Assembly (NCBI GenBank): GCA_025452255.1
Contig: CP104974.1
Location: forward strand, 3,264,156-3,328,155
Source: Devosia sp. A8/3-2
GTDB taxonomy: Bacteria; Pseudomonadota; Alphaproteobacteria; Rhizobiales; Devosiaceae
Length of the DNA: 64,000 nucleotides
Direction of reading: 5' to 3'
A model generated the notes under the pieces. The model made no database searches. It saw only the letters and a list, made by a program, of their open reading frames with translations, and had not been told where the DNA came from. The number at the start of each line of letters is the position of its first letter. Position 1 is the stretch's first letter. This document shows, in pieces, positions 21,115 through 31,171 of this stretch. Made by a program: the position numbers and the translations under genes.

Positions 21115-22062
21115 TCAAGAAGCAGGCGGCTTGGGCAGGCCCGGCGGGTTGGTCCGCGATTCCGGCACCGCCTCGGGCGTCACATTCCATTGCGCGAGCA
21201 GTTCGGCATAGGTGCCGGTCTCGATCAGATGGTTGATCGCGGCGGTAAACGGCTCGGCGAGCCCACTGCCCTTGCGCGTGGTAATGCCCACATCGGCGGG
21301 GTTCGGCCAACCGGAACTGATCGTACCGACCAGCTTGGTGTCACCCGTCAGTGCGGCGTGATAGGCCTGTGGTGCATTGGGATTGAGCTGCACATCGGCG
21401 CGGCCCGAAGTGATGGCGAGGGAAGCTGCCGCGTCATCGTCGTAATACTGGATTTCGACCGGCGCGAGCCCGGCTTCTCGGTTGAGCCGATCCCATTCCG
21501 GGGTGATCTTTTCCTGATTGGTGCCCGAGCCGGTGATGATGCGCAGGCCGGCAATATCCTTGGGCTCCTTGATGGAAGTGATCGGGCTATCGGCCTTGAC
21601 GTAAAAGCCATGCACGCCAATGCGATAAGTCGAGAAGTCGAACTTCTCCTTGCGCTCCTCGGTCACCCCGACATTGGAAATCACCGCGTCATACTTGCCC
21701 GCCGTCACGCCAAGCGGCCAGTCGGCCCGGGCGATCGGCACGATCTCGACCGGCAGCCCGAGCACCTCGCCCACGAGCCGGCCGATATCCGGATCGAAGC
21801 CAACCACCGTAGCGCCATCGGTCGCATAGGTCGCGATCGGCGGCGCGCCGGCCGCGATGGCGATGCTGAGCACGCCGTCCTTGGCAAAATCGTAATCGGC
21901 CGGAACCAGCGCGGCGATGGCATCGACCTTTTGGGCATGCAGGCGATTGGCCGGATTGGGCTCAAGGCTGAAGCTGGCGGCCCGGCCCAGCGCAATGCCC
22001 GATGTCGAGACGGCCAGCAGCAGGCTGACCGCAGTGAGGATGAAGGATTTTCTGGAGAGCAA
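21115..22062 (-). CDS. ABC transporter substrate-binding protein, polar amino acid type
   Basis: I chose the TTG at 22062 because AAGAGGAA sits about seven bases upstream and the product then starts with a normal signal peptide (LSRKSFILTAVSLLLAVSTS, cleavage near LGRAA). 315 residues. Family 3 landmarks: ATYATDGATVVGFDPDIGRL, YDAVISNVGVTEERKEKFDF, GLRIITGSGTNQEKI. It has no frameshift. Paralogue of the gene at 19.0-20.0 kb. It follows the permease-ATPase fusion gene by 82 bp and precedes the LLM gene by 15 bp. Confidence 0.9.
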   Translation of the reverse strand: MLSRKSFILTAVSLLLAVSTSGIALGRAASFSLEPNPANRLHAQKVDAIAALVPADYDFAKDGVLSIAIAAGAPPIATYATDGATVVGFDPDIGRLVGEVLGLPVEIVPIARADWPLGVTAGKYDAVISNVGVTEERKEKFDFSTYRIGVHGFYVKADSPITSIKEPKDIAGLRIITGSGTNQEKITPEWDRLNREAGLAPVEIQYYDDDAAASLAITSGRADVQLNPNAPQAYHAALTGDTKLVGTISSGWPNPADVGITTRKGSGLAEPFTAAINHLIETGTYAELLAQWNVTPEAVPESRTNPPGLPKPPAS

Positions 22063-22144
22063 TTGGCGTTCCTCTTGCGATTGATCGAGGCGTGCGCCGG
22101 CCTGCCGGGCAAGCGGCATGGACAGGCGGCGCAGGCGTTGGGAG

Positions 22145-23919
22145 TTAGAGAACCTTGGCGATGAACTCGCGGGTGCGCGGATGGGACGGTTCGCTGAACA
22201 GCCGCTCGGGCGGCCCCACTTCGAGCACCTTGCCACCTTCCATGAACACCACGCGGTCGGCCACTTCGCGGGCAAAGCCGATTTCGTGCGTCACGATGAT
22301 GAGCGTGGTGCCAGACTTGGCCAGTTCCTTGATGACATCGAGCACTTCCCCGACCAGCTCGGGATCAAGCGCCGAAGTCGGCTCATCGAACAGCAGCACT
22401 TTGGGCCGCAGCGCCAAGGCACGGGCAATGGCGACGCGCTGCTGCTGCCCACCCGAGAGGTGCCGCGGATAGGCATCGGCCTTGTCGGCCGGGCCCACAC
22501 GGGCCAGCAGGTCCCGCGCATCAGCAATGGCCTCCTCGCGCGGCACGCCGCCCACCGAGACCGGGGCTTCGATGATATTTTCCAGCGCCGTCAGGTGCGG
22601 GAACAGGTTGAAGCTCTGGAACACCATGCCCACGGCCGAGCGGCGGCGGCGAATGGCGGGCTCCTTGAGCTCATAAAGCACGTCGCCGCGCCGCTCATAG
22701 CCGATCAATTCGCCATCGATGCTGACCACGCCGGCATCGGCACGTTCCAGATGGTTGATGGTGCGCAGCAGGGTGGATTTGCCGGCGCCGGATGGGCCGA
22801 TAATGGCGGTGACTTCGCCGGGCGCAATGGTGAGGCTGACATTGTCGAGCACGACATTGGCGCCGAAGCTCTTGTTGATGCCATGCAGGTCCACCCGACC
22901 TTCGCCTTCATTGCCAAAGGCGGCGCTCAGCGGCTTGCGGGCCACATTGGTTGCGGGAGTATCAGTCGTATCGAGCGGCCGGCGGGCTAAAAAGCGCAGG
23001 GCCTTGTCGATGGCGGTCGGGCCGGCATCGCCACGTGCGCCCTTGGCGAAATGCTGCTCGACGAAATACTGCACGCTGGACAGCACGATCATGATGATCA
23101 GGTACCAGACGGTCGCCACCATCAGCAGCGGAATGACTTCCAAATTGCGCCGGTAGATCACCTGCACCGTGTAGAACAGTTCGGGCAAAGCGAGCACATA
23201 GACGATGGACGTCGCCTTGGCCAAGCCGATGATCTCGTTAAAGCCGGATGGCAAAATCGCCCGCATGGCTCGGGGCAGCACGATGTGAATGCCTTGGCGC
23301 CAGCGCGTCAGGCCCAGCGCCGCCGCCGCTTCATGCTGGCCCTGATCGACGGACAGGATGCCGCCCCGGATGATTTCGGATGAGAAGGCCGCCTGATTGA
23401 GGCTGAGCCCGATCAGCGCCACCGAAAAGGGACTGAGCGTCTGCACGGTGTCGAACTGGGCGAACAGGATATTGGTGAAGGGCACGCCGATATTGATGGT
23501 GGCGTAGAGGTAGCCCAGATTATTGAGCACCAGCAGCAGCACGATCAGCGGGATCGAGCGCAGCAACCAGATATAGCCCCAGGACAGACCCGACAGCAGC
23601 GGCGATTTGGAGACCCGCGCAAAGGCCAGCACGCCTCCGAGCAGGAAGCCGATGACGGAAGCGAGCGCCGTCAGCAGCAGTGTGCGACCCAGCCCCACCA
23701 ATACGGGTTCGGAAAGAAGAACTGCGCGAAGACCGCCCAGCCCCAGCGCTCATTGGTGAACACCGAATGCAGCGACACCGCGATGACGAAAGCTGCCAGT
23801 AGGCTCCCCACGATCCGCCATGGATGGCGAGCCGGCACGACCCGATAGCGGGCATAGTCCCGCGCCGAGCCTCTGCCCGCCGAACTGGTTTCCGTGCCGA
23901 CTTCTGTTGCCGATGCCAT
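22145..23919 (-). CDS. Fused amino acid ABC transporter permease/ATP-binding protein (one frameshift)
   Basis: ATG 23919. The first half is a HisM/GlnP-type permease: a membrane helix at about residues 35-55, then GRTLLLTALASVIGFLLGGV, LLRSIPLIVLLLVLNNLGYL and the EAA-like loop HEAAAALGLTRWRQGIHIVL. From about residue 335 it continues without a stop into a GlnQ/HisP-type ATPase: Walker A GPSGAGKSTLL, signature LSGGQQQRVAIARALALRPK, Walker B LLFDEPTSALDPE, H-loop THEIGFAREVADR. One G is missing near 23698 (TATTGGGTGGGG read as TATTGGTGGGG). Corrected length is about 591 residues. It works with the two binding proteins downstream. Confidence 0.9.
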
Positions 23920-23932
23920 GTCACCCTCTTAT

Positions 23933-23949
23933 TCTATAAATCTGATAGA
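23933..23949. promoter_or_regulatory. Candidate operator upstream of the permease-ATPase gene
   Basis: TCTATAAATCTGATAGA, an inverted repeat TCTAT-N7-ATAGA, 14 bp upstream of ATG 23919. A 17-bp relative at 27046-27062 precedes the first gene of the same group, with 13 of 17 positions shared. Two independent promoters under a common regulator would explain both. Confidence 0.45.
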
Positions 23950-24022
23950 CATTAAGTTCGAACGAGGCGCCGCAGCAATGTGCTCCCGTTCTGTGTTTGC
24001 CGAGTCTCAGGACATTTTTGCC

Positions 24023-24556
24023 TTAGGCGACCGGCGCGCTCAGATGATCGTTGCGCCGCGCCGGATGAATGCCCGCAGGCGCCAGCGCCTTCTCGAATGC
24101 CGGGATCTGGATCGCCTCGGGCTCGGCGGTCACATCGAACAACGCCGTATAGCCGCTCTTGAGATAGAGCTTTGCCGCTTCGGGCTGGCGGAAGCCCGTG
24201 GTCAGGTACACGCGGCTATAGCCCTTGGCGGCCGCCCGGCTTTCGAGTTCGGCCAGCACGCGCTGCGCCGGGCCCCGGCGACGATGGTCGGCATCGGTCC
24301 ACATCCGCTTGAATTCAGCGGTGTTGTCGTCATAGCGCATGAAGGCCCCGCCCGCGATCGGCCGCCCATCGCGCAGCAGCAATATAAAGGCGCCATCAGG
24401 ATCGGCAAAGCGCTCGGGCGGATAGCGGTTCATTTCGGCCGAGGAATCCTCGCCGAAATAATTGCCATAGCGATTGCGGTATTCCGTCGTGAGCTGCTCG
24501 ACCAGCGGCCGGGCAATCTCTGCGGTTGGCGTAGTGTAAAGAAAGCTGTCGGTCAT
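24023..24556 (-). CDS. GNAT family N-acetyltransferase
   Basis: ATG 24556 preceded by GGAGC; 177 residues, intact. Acetyl-CoA-binding region DADHRRRGPAQRVLAELESR (R/Q-x-x-G-x-G/A loop), then GYSRVYLTTGFRQPEAAKLY, which is usual for small GNAT enzymes. In Bacillus the ytmI operon for S-alkylated cysteine salvage combines an acetyltransferase, a cystine-type ABC transporter and LLM monooxygenases. The same set of families here suggests N-acetylation of an imported amino compound. The acceptor is not shown by the sequence. Confidence 0.85.
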   Translation of the reverse strand: MTDSFLYTTPTAEIARPLVEQLTTEYRNRYGNYFGEDSSAEMNRYPPERFADPDGAFILLLRDGRPIAGGAFMRYDDNTAEFKRMWTDADHRRRGPAQRVLAELESRAAAKGYSRVYLTTGFRQPEAAKLYLKSGYTALFDVTAEPEAIQIPAFEKALAPAGIHPARRNDHLSAPVA

Positions 24557-24643
24557 TTCGAAGCTCCGCAAGCAGTCACGCCGCGCCCCTATTGGTCGCC
24601 AGATAGTCCCGGACCAGCTCGTCCGTTGCCGGCGTCCCCCTCA

Positions 24644-25978
24644 TCAGCCGGCCGCCTTGGTGTCGGCCAGCGCATAGCGGCTTTCGCGGAATGGCAGGCC
24701 GAGATGATCGCGCAGCGTATCACCAATCTGGTCGCGCGAATGGCGTCCGCGCTGTTCGAGGATCGGCAGCACTGGCTATCGAAGTCCTCGAGCCCGATTC
24801 CTCTGGACCGGGAAGCCGAGCACGAAGCCATCGGATGCGCCGGTATCGACCCATTCCTCGATCTTGTCGGCGATCTGCTCGGGCGTACCGACAAACTCGC
24901 TGCGCGGTGTCGCCGATTCCGTGGCGACTTCGCGCAGGGTCTGGCCCTTTTCCCGGGCGATGCGCTTGATGCGATCGGTGCCGGACTTGAAGTTGTTTGA
25001 ACCCAGATCGCCCAGTTCGGGAAATGGTGCATCCACATCATATTGGCTGAAATCATGGTGATCGAAGAAGCGCCCCAGATAGGCCGGGGCCTCGCTGACA
25101 TTCACCAGATCGTGGATTTCCTGATATTTGCGTTGCGCCTCTGCCTCGGTCGAGCCCACGACCGGGCCGATGCCCGGCAGGATCTTGATGGCATTGGCGC
25201 CCCGGCCATGGGCCACCCCGCTTTGCTTGAGCTTGCTGGTCAGGACCCGGTTTTCCTCGATCGATGCCGAATTGGCAAACACCGCATCGGCATGCAGACC
25301 GGCCAGATCGATGCCCGCATCGGAGCCGCCAGCCTGAAACATCACGGTCTGCCCCTGCGGCGAGCGCTGGATATTGAGCGGGCCTTCGGCCGAGTGGAAC
25401 CGGCCCTTGAAATTGAGCCGGTGCAGCTTCGTGAAATCGGCGAACTGGCCCTTGGCGCGGTCGCGCACGAAGGCATCGTCATCCCAACTGTCCCACAGGC
25501 CCTTGACGATCTCGATATGCTCGGCCGCAATTTCATAGCGCAGTGCATGATCGGGATGGCTCGACCGGCCATAATTCTTGGCCGAACCTTCCAGCGGGGA
25601 CGTCACCGCATTCCAGCCCGCCCGGCCCTTGCTGAGCAGGTCGATCGAGGCGAACTGCCGCGCAACGGTGAACGGATCGCTGTATGAAGTGGACAGCGTG
25701 CCCACCAGCCCGATCTTGCTGGTCACCGCCGCCAATGCCGAGAGCAGCGCGATGGGCTCGAAGCGGTTGAGGAAATGGGGGATCGACTGCTCGTTAATAT
25801 AGAGCCCGTCCGCGACAAAGGCGAAGGCAATGCCCGCCGCTTCGGCCCGCTTGGCCGTGTTGAGGATGAAGTCGAAATTGACGCTGGCATCGGCGGGCAC
25901 GCTTGGATGCTTCCGGGCGTTCATATGGCCGCCCGGGCCGTGCAGCATGATGCCGAATGGAATGCGTTTCTGGCTCAT
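24644..25978 (-). CDS. LLM flavin-dependent monooxygenase, NtaA/SnaA/DszA family (two indels)
   Basis: ATG 25978 (MSQKRIPFGIMLHGPGGHMN). Family marks: LSTSYSDPFTVARQFASIDL, LSKGRAGWNAVTSPLEGSAK, YGRSSHPDHALRYEIAAEHI, and HSAEGPLNIQRSPQGQTVMF followed by QAGGSDAGID. The family includes nitrilotriacetate monooxygenase and sulfone monooxygenase, which use FMNH2. Near the C-terminus there is an extra T at 24804 and a lost base near 24771 (ACCTGG read as ACTGG); corrected, it ends LADTKAAG at TGA 24644-24646, about 444 residues. The start overlaps the stop of the preceding LLM gene by ATGA. Confidence 0.9.
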
Positions 25979-27002
25979 TTTGAAGGCCCCATTATTATGC
26001 GGAAAGTGCTGTTGGAAGCGGTTGCAGCCAGCGCGGCCGCGACCAGTTCGACCGCTTCGATGCGGCTATCGCCCGCATTGGCGAAATCGATGATGAACTC
26101 GGCAATGCCGTGCTGGTTCGCGAGTTGGTCGAGCGCCGCGACGATTTCAGTGCCATCGCCGGCCAGCGCCGTGGATTGGCGGCGTTCGACTGTGTAATCG
26201 ATGACGCCGGCCTGCCGTGCATATTCGGCCGCCTGCGCTTCGCTGCCCACGGTGACGCTTTGCCCGCCCGGAATATGCACGCGATAGGGCGTGAACAATT
26301 CGGCCTGCGCCCGGGCCTCGGCCGCCGAGCGGGCGACGACGGCGGCCAGCGCGACGATGGGCGTGCGTCCGCTTGCATCGCGATAGGTCGAAATCGCCGC
26401 CGACAGCGTTGCATCGTCGCCATTGAGATGACGGGCAAAAACGAAGTTCCAGCCCAGCTCCGCCGCCAATGTCGCGCTTTCGACACTGGCCCCGAGCAGG
26501 TATCTTTCCCCGCTTTGCGCGGCCGTGGCGTCGCATCCAGCCCTTGGGGACGGCGCGCCGTATCGTCCGCCAGAAAACGGTCGAGTTCTTCCAGCTGGGT
26601 GCGGAAATCGGGTTTTTGCGCAAGGTCGCGGCCAAATTGCAGCGCCTTGGTCGATAGCGGCAGCCCGCCCGGCGCCTTGCCGATGCCAATATCGATCTGC
26701 CCCGGCGCGAGCGCCGCCAGCAGATTGAAATTCTCGGCAACCTTATAGGGACTGTAATGCTGCAGCATCACGCCGCCCGAACCGATGCGAATGCGTCCGG
26801 TATGCGCGGCAAGATGGGCCAGCAGCACTTCGGGCGACGAGCTGGCGAGGTCGGGCGTATTATGGTGTTCGGCAACCCAGAAGCGCCGATACCCCAAGGC
26901 CTCCGCCCGCTGCGCCAGCGCCACCGTGCGCCGCAGGGCCGGGGCCGGGTCCTCACCCCGGACGATCGGACTCTTGTCCAACACGCTCAACGCGTAGCTC
27001 AT
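25975..27002 (-). CDS. LLM class flavin-dependent oxidoreductase, MsnO8-like (one frameshift)
   Basis: ATG 27002 (MSYALSVLDKSPIVRGEDPA). Luciferase-like landmarks are GYRRFWVAEHHNTPDLASSS, IRIGSGGVMLQHYSPYKVAE and LAPGQIDIGIGKAPGGLPLS; after a break near 26500-26515 the C-terminal half continues from WNFVFARHLNGDDATLSAAI. Corrected length is about 342 residues. First gene of the group and translationally coupled to the NtaA-like gene. Two LLM enzymes of different subfamilies side by side suggest either successive oxidations or different substrates of one transporter. Confidence 0.86.
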
Positions 27003-27045
27003 TGCTTCCCCTGCCGAATACCAAATCTCGTGCCGGGATTATAAG

Positions 27046-27062
27046 TATACTAATTTGATAGA
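27046..27062. promoter_or_regulatory. Candidate operator/promoter element upstream of the LLM operon
   Basis: TATACTAATTTGATAGA lies 44 bp upstream of ATG 27002 and matches the 17-bp element at 23933-23949 in 13 positions. It is embedded in the only A/T-rich stretch of this gap, as expected for a promoter or operator. Confidence 0.4.
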
Positions 27063-27201
27063 TAAACGTCGCAAGGCCTGTCCAAGCCCAATTCAGAAGG
27101 CTTTTTCCGTTCCGGCAATTTGCCAGCAAGGCCACGCTAATGCCGGGGGCAATGGCAACCGATTTTGTTCGGCGCAGGAGGCCGCGGAGAAATGGACGCG
27201 G

Positions 27202-28056
27202 TTATTGTCCGGCCGCCGCGCACAGCAGGTTTTTGAGCAGCATCGCCCGTGTCAGGGCGCCGACAGAGCCGTGCGGCGGGGTGAGCCAGCCGGCCACATT
27301 TGCGACGCCCGAGGCGATATCCGACGTCATCGTGCCACCGACATAGCTGATGCCGACGCCGATGACGGCGGCGCCGGGTTTGACCATTTCGGGGGTGATT
27401 AGGTCGGGAATGCCGGCGGCCGAAATGATGATATCGGCGCGGCGTGTGGTCGCCGCCAGATTGCGGGAGTGACTGTGCAGCAGGGTGATGGTGGCATCCG
27501 TGCCGCGTTGCGAGAGCAGCATGGAGAGCGGCCGGCCCACGAGGGTGCCACGGCCCACTATGGCCACTTCGGCTCCGGCCAGAGGAATGTCGTAGGCTTG
27601 CAACAGAGTGAGGATGGCGGCTGGAGTGCAGGGCAAAAAGCCCGGCTGACCGGCCAGCAGGCGCCCCAGATTGATGGGGTGGAGGCCATCGATATCCTTG
27701 TCGGGCCGCACCGCTTCCAGCATGGCGGCTTCGACGAGCCCGCTCGGTAGCGGCAATTGCACCATGAAGCCGTGCATGGATGGGTCGGCGTTCAGCGCTG
27801 CAATGGTAGCCAATAGCTCCGAGGAAGTGATCGCGGCAGGCAGCCGCACATCCTCGACCATGATGCCGATCTCAACGCAATCGGCGTGTTTGCGGGTCAC
27901 ATAGCTGGCACTGGCGGGATCGTCTCCCACCAGCACCGTCGCCAGTTTCGGCTGGATGCCGCGCGCAATAAGCTGCGCGGCATCGGCCTTCATCTCGCCC
28001 TGCAGGCGCTCGGCGAGACGGTCGCCGTCGAGCAGAATGGCCTGCGGATGCGGCAT
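27202..28056 (-). CDS. folD: Bifunctional methylenetetrahydrofolate dehydrogenase/cyclohydrolase
   Basis: Intact, 284 residues. FolD interconverts 5,10-methylene-THF and 10-formyl-THF with NADP+. The catalytic tyrosine/lysine lie in SYVTRKHADC; MHGFMVQLPLPSGL and DKDIDGLHPINLGRLL are the two family signatures, and the dinucleotide site is VAIVGRGTLVGRPLSMLL. Its ATG shares a base with the stop of the upstream ABC binding-protein gene (TAATG), so it is translated as part of that transport operon. That is unusual for a housekeeping enzyme and hints that the imported compound feeds or needs one-carbon units. Confidence 0.93.
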   Translation of the reverse strand: MPHPQAILLDGDRLAERLQGEMKADAAQLIARGIQPKLATVLVGDDPASASYVTRKHADCVEIGIMVEDVRLPAAITSSELLATIAALNADPSMHGFMVQLPLPSGLVEAAMLEAVRPDKDIDGLHPINLGRLLAGQPGFLPCTPAAILTLLQAYDIPLAGAEVAIVGRGTLVGRPLSMLLSQRGTDATITLLHSHSRNLAATTRRADIIISAAGIPDLITPEMVKPGAAVIGVGISYVGGTMTSDIASGVANVAGWLTPPHGSVGALTRAMLLKNLLCAAAGQ

Positions 28057-29213
28057 TACTTCAGCCCGATAGAGGGATCGATGAAGCGGTTGGTGACGAC
28101 GCTTTCCGGTGTGACAGCCGGGTCGGCGCGTTCGTCGAGCCCGCCCTTGACCAGATCGAACAGCGCTGACACCCGCGCCATATCGAAATCGCCCAGCGTT
28201 TTATTGTTGCCATTGGAGACGACGCCGGAATCGACCAGCGCCTTGGCGGCATAGGCCAGCAGGTCGGCATCGGTCTTCCAGTAACCAGCGCCAAAGCCGC
28301 CCTCGTTAAAGGCCACGATGACCCCGTTGGCCTCGACCGGGTCGGCGACATAATCCACCTCGGCCTGCTGGATGATGGGCACCAGTTTTTCGAGGCATGG
28401 CGCCAGTTCCTCGAGCCGGTTGGTGGCCACCGAGAGCATACCGGTATAGATCGAATAGCCGACATCGGACATCAGCATATAGTCGATCGGCTTGCCCCAA
28501 TTATTGCCATGGGTGAATTTATAGACCTCGCTGGTGACAAAACCCTGATTGAGCCAGTGCCGTTATTGGCGACGAAATTCTCGCCATCGCCGCGATAGCC
28601 TTCGATGAAAACATCGGCCGGCACGCCCTGATCCACCAGATATTTGCCGAATGTGCGCTTGATGGTGGAGACATAAATCTTGCCCTTGCCCGAAGCGGCG
28701 AAGGCCTTGAGATCATCAATGGTCTTGAAGCCCTCGGGATAGGTGGCCTTGTCCCAGAACAGGGAGGTTGGCGATTTGTCGAGGCGGGCTGACGACGCCG
28801 ACGACCGGGAATTGCTTGGAGAAGATGAAGGCGTTGTCCAGCTCCCGGAAGCCCAGATGCGGCGTCACGCCCGCTTTGGAATTGCCCATATAGAGCGCCG
28901 AATAAGCGGTTTCGCCATCGCCGAGGCCAACCCCGCCACCGCCTTCGAGCAGCACCAGATCAATGCCGGTCGAGCCCAACGGACCCTGATATTTGCCGGA
29001 GGACATTTCGCCCCCTGCCCCGATCATCTGATAGAGCCCGCCATGTTCGGCTCGGGCCAGCCAATCCTTCTGGATGATGAAGGGATTGGGGCACACATCG
29101 GCCAAGGGTGTGGTGTAGTGCTCCTTGGCGAAGGCGCCCGGCTCGGCAGCATAGGCGGCCTGCCCGACGCCGGTAAGCGCGGTGACGGCGAGCAGTAATG
29201 TCCTCAAGTTCAT
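28056..29213 (-). CDS. ABC transporter substrate-binding protein, SsuA/THI5-like (frameshifted)
   Basis: ATG 29213 gives a clear signal peptide (MNLRTLLLAVTALTGVGQAA, cleavage after YA); an ATG at 29240 is possible but adds charged residues. Other pieces: YQMIGAGGEMSSGKYQGPLG, LDNAFIFSKQFPVVGVV, GKGKIYVSTIKRTFGKYLVD, DPVEANGVIVAFNEGGFGAG. Shifts near 28785, 28545-28560 and nearby. About 385 residues after correction. Two membrane components follow the nitrate/sulfonate/taurine class, so the ligand is probably a small anion, sulfonate or pyrimidine; it is not identifiable from sequence. Coupled to folD by TAATG. Confidence 0.8.
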
Positions 29214-29254
29214 CAATCTTGTCCCATGTGATTTCAGCATGCGCGGCCCCGCGG

Positions 29255-30109
29255 CTATCTCCCGCCCGATTCATGCCATTCGGAAAACAGCCGGTTTCCA
29301 AGCCAGCTGAACAGCAGATAGACTGATATCGACAGCACGGATGACACCAGCAATGCGGCATACATCTGTTCGTATTTGAAATCGATCTTGGCGTTGATCA
29401 GCATCTGCCCCAGCCCGCCCGGGCCGGACAGGAAAAACAGTTCCGAAACAATGGCGCCGATCACCGCGAGCCCCGCAGAGATGCGCAGCCCGGCAAACAG
29501 CGTGGGCGCCGCCGAGGGGAAACCGGCCTTGATCAGCATGGTCGGCCAGCCGGCCTTTTGCAGGCGGAACAGGTCGATAATGCTGCGGTCGACACTCTTG
29601 AGCCCGAGCAGCAACGTGGTTGGAATGGAAAAGAAGGTGAAGAGCGCCACGATCAGCACTTTGGGCAGGAAGCCGAAGCCGAGCGCCGATTGCAGCAGCG
29701 GGATGATCGCCGGGATCGGGATGGATTGCAGTGCGACGAGGTAGGGAAAGATGGCCCTTTCCATGACCCGGAAGCGGAACATCACCACGCCCAGCAACAT
29801 GCCGATCGGGATGGAGATGGCCAGCCCTGCCAGCGCAATCGACAGCGTCGTGACCGCGGCATTGAACAATTGGCCGAGCACTTCAGGCTTGCTGAAGGCC
29901 CGGGTCCACAACCCTTCCAGCGTCGGCATCAGGAATTGGCGGTGGGTTTCGAGCCCCGAGCGCGTCCAGATATAGGCGATGACCACCAGCACGCCCATGA
30001 GCAGCGGCGGCAGCAGGGCGGCGGCCAAGCGCTGGGACAGGCCGGGCCGGGCGGCCAATGGCTTGGCGAGATAGCGTTCGACGGCGAGCTTGCGTGGGGA
30101 TTTTGCCAT
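29255..30109 (-). CDS. ABC transporter permease, SsuC/TauC type
   Basis: ATG 30109 is chosen because GGAGGG precedes it and longer starts would overlap the ATPase gene. 284 residues, six hydrophobic segments, intact. The coupling loop is DLFRLQKAGWPTMLIKAGFP with GLRISAGLAVIGAIVSELFF, typical of the BPD_transp_1 family used for nitrate, sulfonate and thiamine-precursor uptake. The gene sits 4 bp behind the ATPase stop and 41 bp before the binding-protein start. Confidence 0.9.
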   Translation of the reverse strand: MAKSPRKLAVERYLAKPLAARPGLSQRLAAALLPPLLMGVLVVIAYIWTRSGLETHRQFLMPTLEGLWTRAFSKPEVLGQLFNAAVTTLSIALAGLAISIPIGMLLGVVMFRFRVMERAIFPYLVALQSIPIPAIIPLLQSALGFGFLPKVLIVALFTFFSIPTTLLLGLKSVDRSIIDLFRLQKAGWPTMLIKAGFPSAAPTLFAGLRISAGLAVIGAIVSELFFLSGPGGLGQMLINAKIDFKYEQMYAALLVSSVLSISVYLLFSWLGNRLFSEWHESGGR

Positions 30110-30113
30110 GCCC

Positions 30114-30912
30114 CTATCCCTCCATCGCATTGCGCAGAGCCAGCGAGATTTCCCCGCACATTTCGGCAAAGCCGCTGGAATAGCGCAGCTCGGGCGAGCG
30201 CGGCTCGGGAAAGGCAATGTCGAAACTGGCCACGATGCGCCCCGGGCGCTTGGACATGACGACCACCTTGGTAGACAGATAAACCGCCTCGGGTATGGAA
30301 TGGGTGACGAAGAGGCCGGTGAATTTCTGCACGGTATAAAGCGCGATCAATTCGTCATTGAGCCGCTCGCGGGTGATTTCATCCAGCGCCCCGAAGGGCT
30401 CATCAAACAGGAACACTGCCGGATTGAGCGCCAGCGAGCGCGCCAGCGAAGCCCGCATTTTCATGCCGCCGGACAGCCGCCGCGGATAGTGGTTTTCAAA
30501 CCCCGACAGCCCCACCAGCTCGATCTGCTCCAGCGCAATGCGGCGGCGCTCGGCGGGATCGAAGCCGCGCAATTCCATCAGCAGCTCGACATTGGCCAGC
30601 ACCTTGCGCCACGGCAGCAGCGTTGCGTCCTGAAAAGTATAGCCAAGGCTGTCGCGATCGACCCAAACATCGCCCGATGTGTGGCTCTCAAGGCCCGCGG
30701 CAATTCTGAGCAGGGTGGATTTACCACAGCCGGAGGGGCCGATAAGCGAGACGAACTCACCCGGTTTGATAGCCAGCGTCACCTTGTCGAGCGCCTTTGT
30801 GCCATCGGGAAACACCATCGAGACGGCGTCGACCATCAGGGGCAGCGCCGCTCGGCAATCCGGTCGTGGCGGAGGCCGCATCCATCTCTGTCCGGGCCAA
30901 GGGGTTCGTCAT
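30114..30912 (-). CDS. ABC transporter ATP-binding protein, SsuB/TauB type (one extra base near N-terminus)
   Basis: Walker [13 protein letters not shown]-loop FQDATLLPW, signature RLSGGMKMRASLARSLALNP, Walker [15 protein letters not shown]-loop VTHSIPEAVYLS. The FQDATLLPW form is typical of the nitrate/sulfonate/taurine subfamily. The core frame is open from about 30881, but ATG 30912 (MTNPLARTEMDAASATTGL) is the likely start, joined through a one-base excess in TTGCCGAG near 30858. About 265 residues. First gene of the operon ending in folD. Confidence 0.88.
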
Positions 30913-31171
30913 GGCAAATTCAGCTTTTCGTCGTGGACGCTGGCACGGGCAGCCCGCATCCCATTGTTGACGTCACGACGGGCGTGATATCGCATTTCGC
31001 GCCCGGGTGGCAGACACATGCGAGCGCGTATCATTCTTGTGCCACCGCACATAGCGACTTTTTCCGCCATCTGGGCGCATTTCTGCACCCGAATAACTTG
31101 TGCACTAAACTAGACATTTGTCGAACTGTCACAGAGTTCAGATAACCCATTGGGACCATTGTGAGCCCCAT

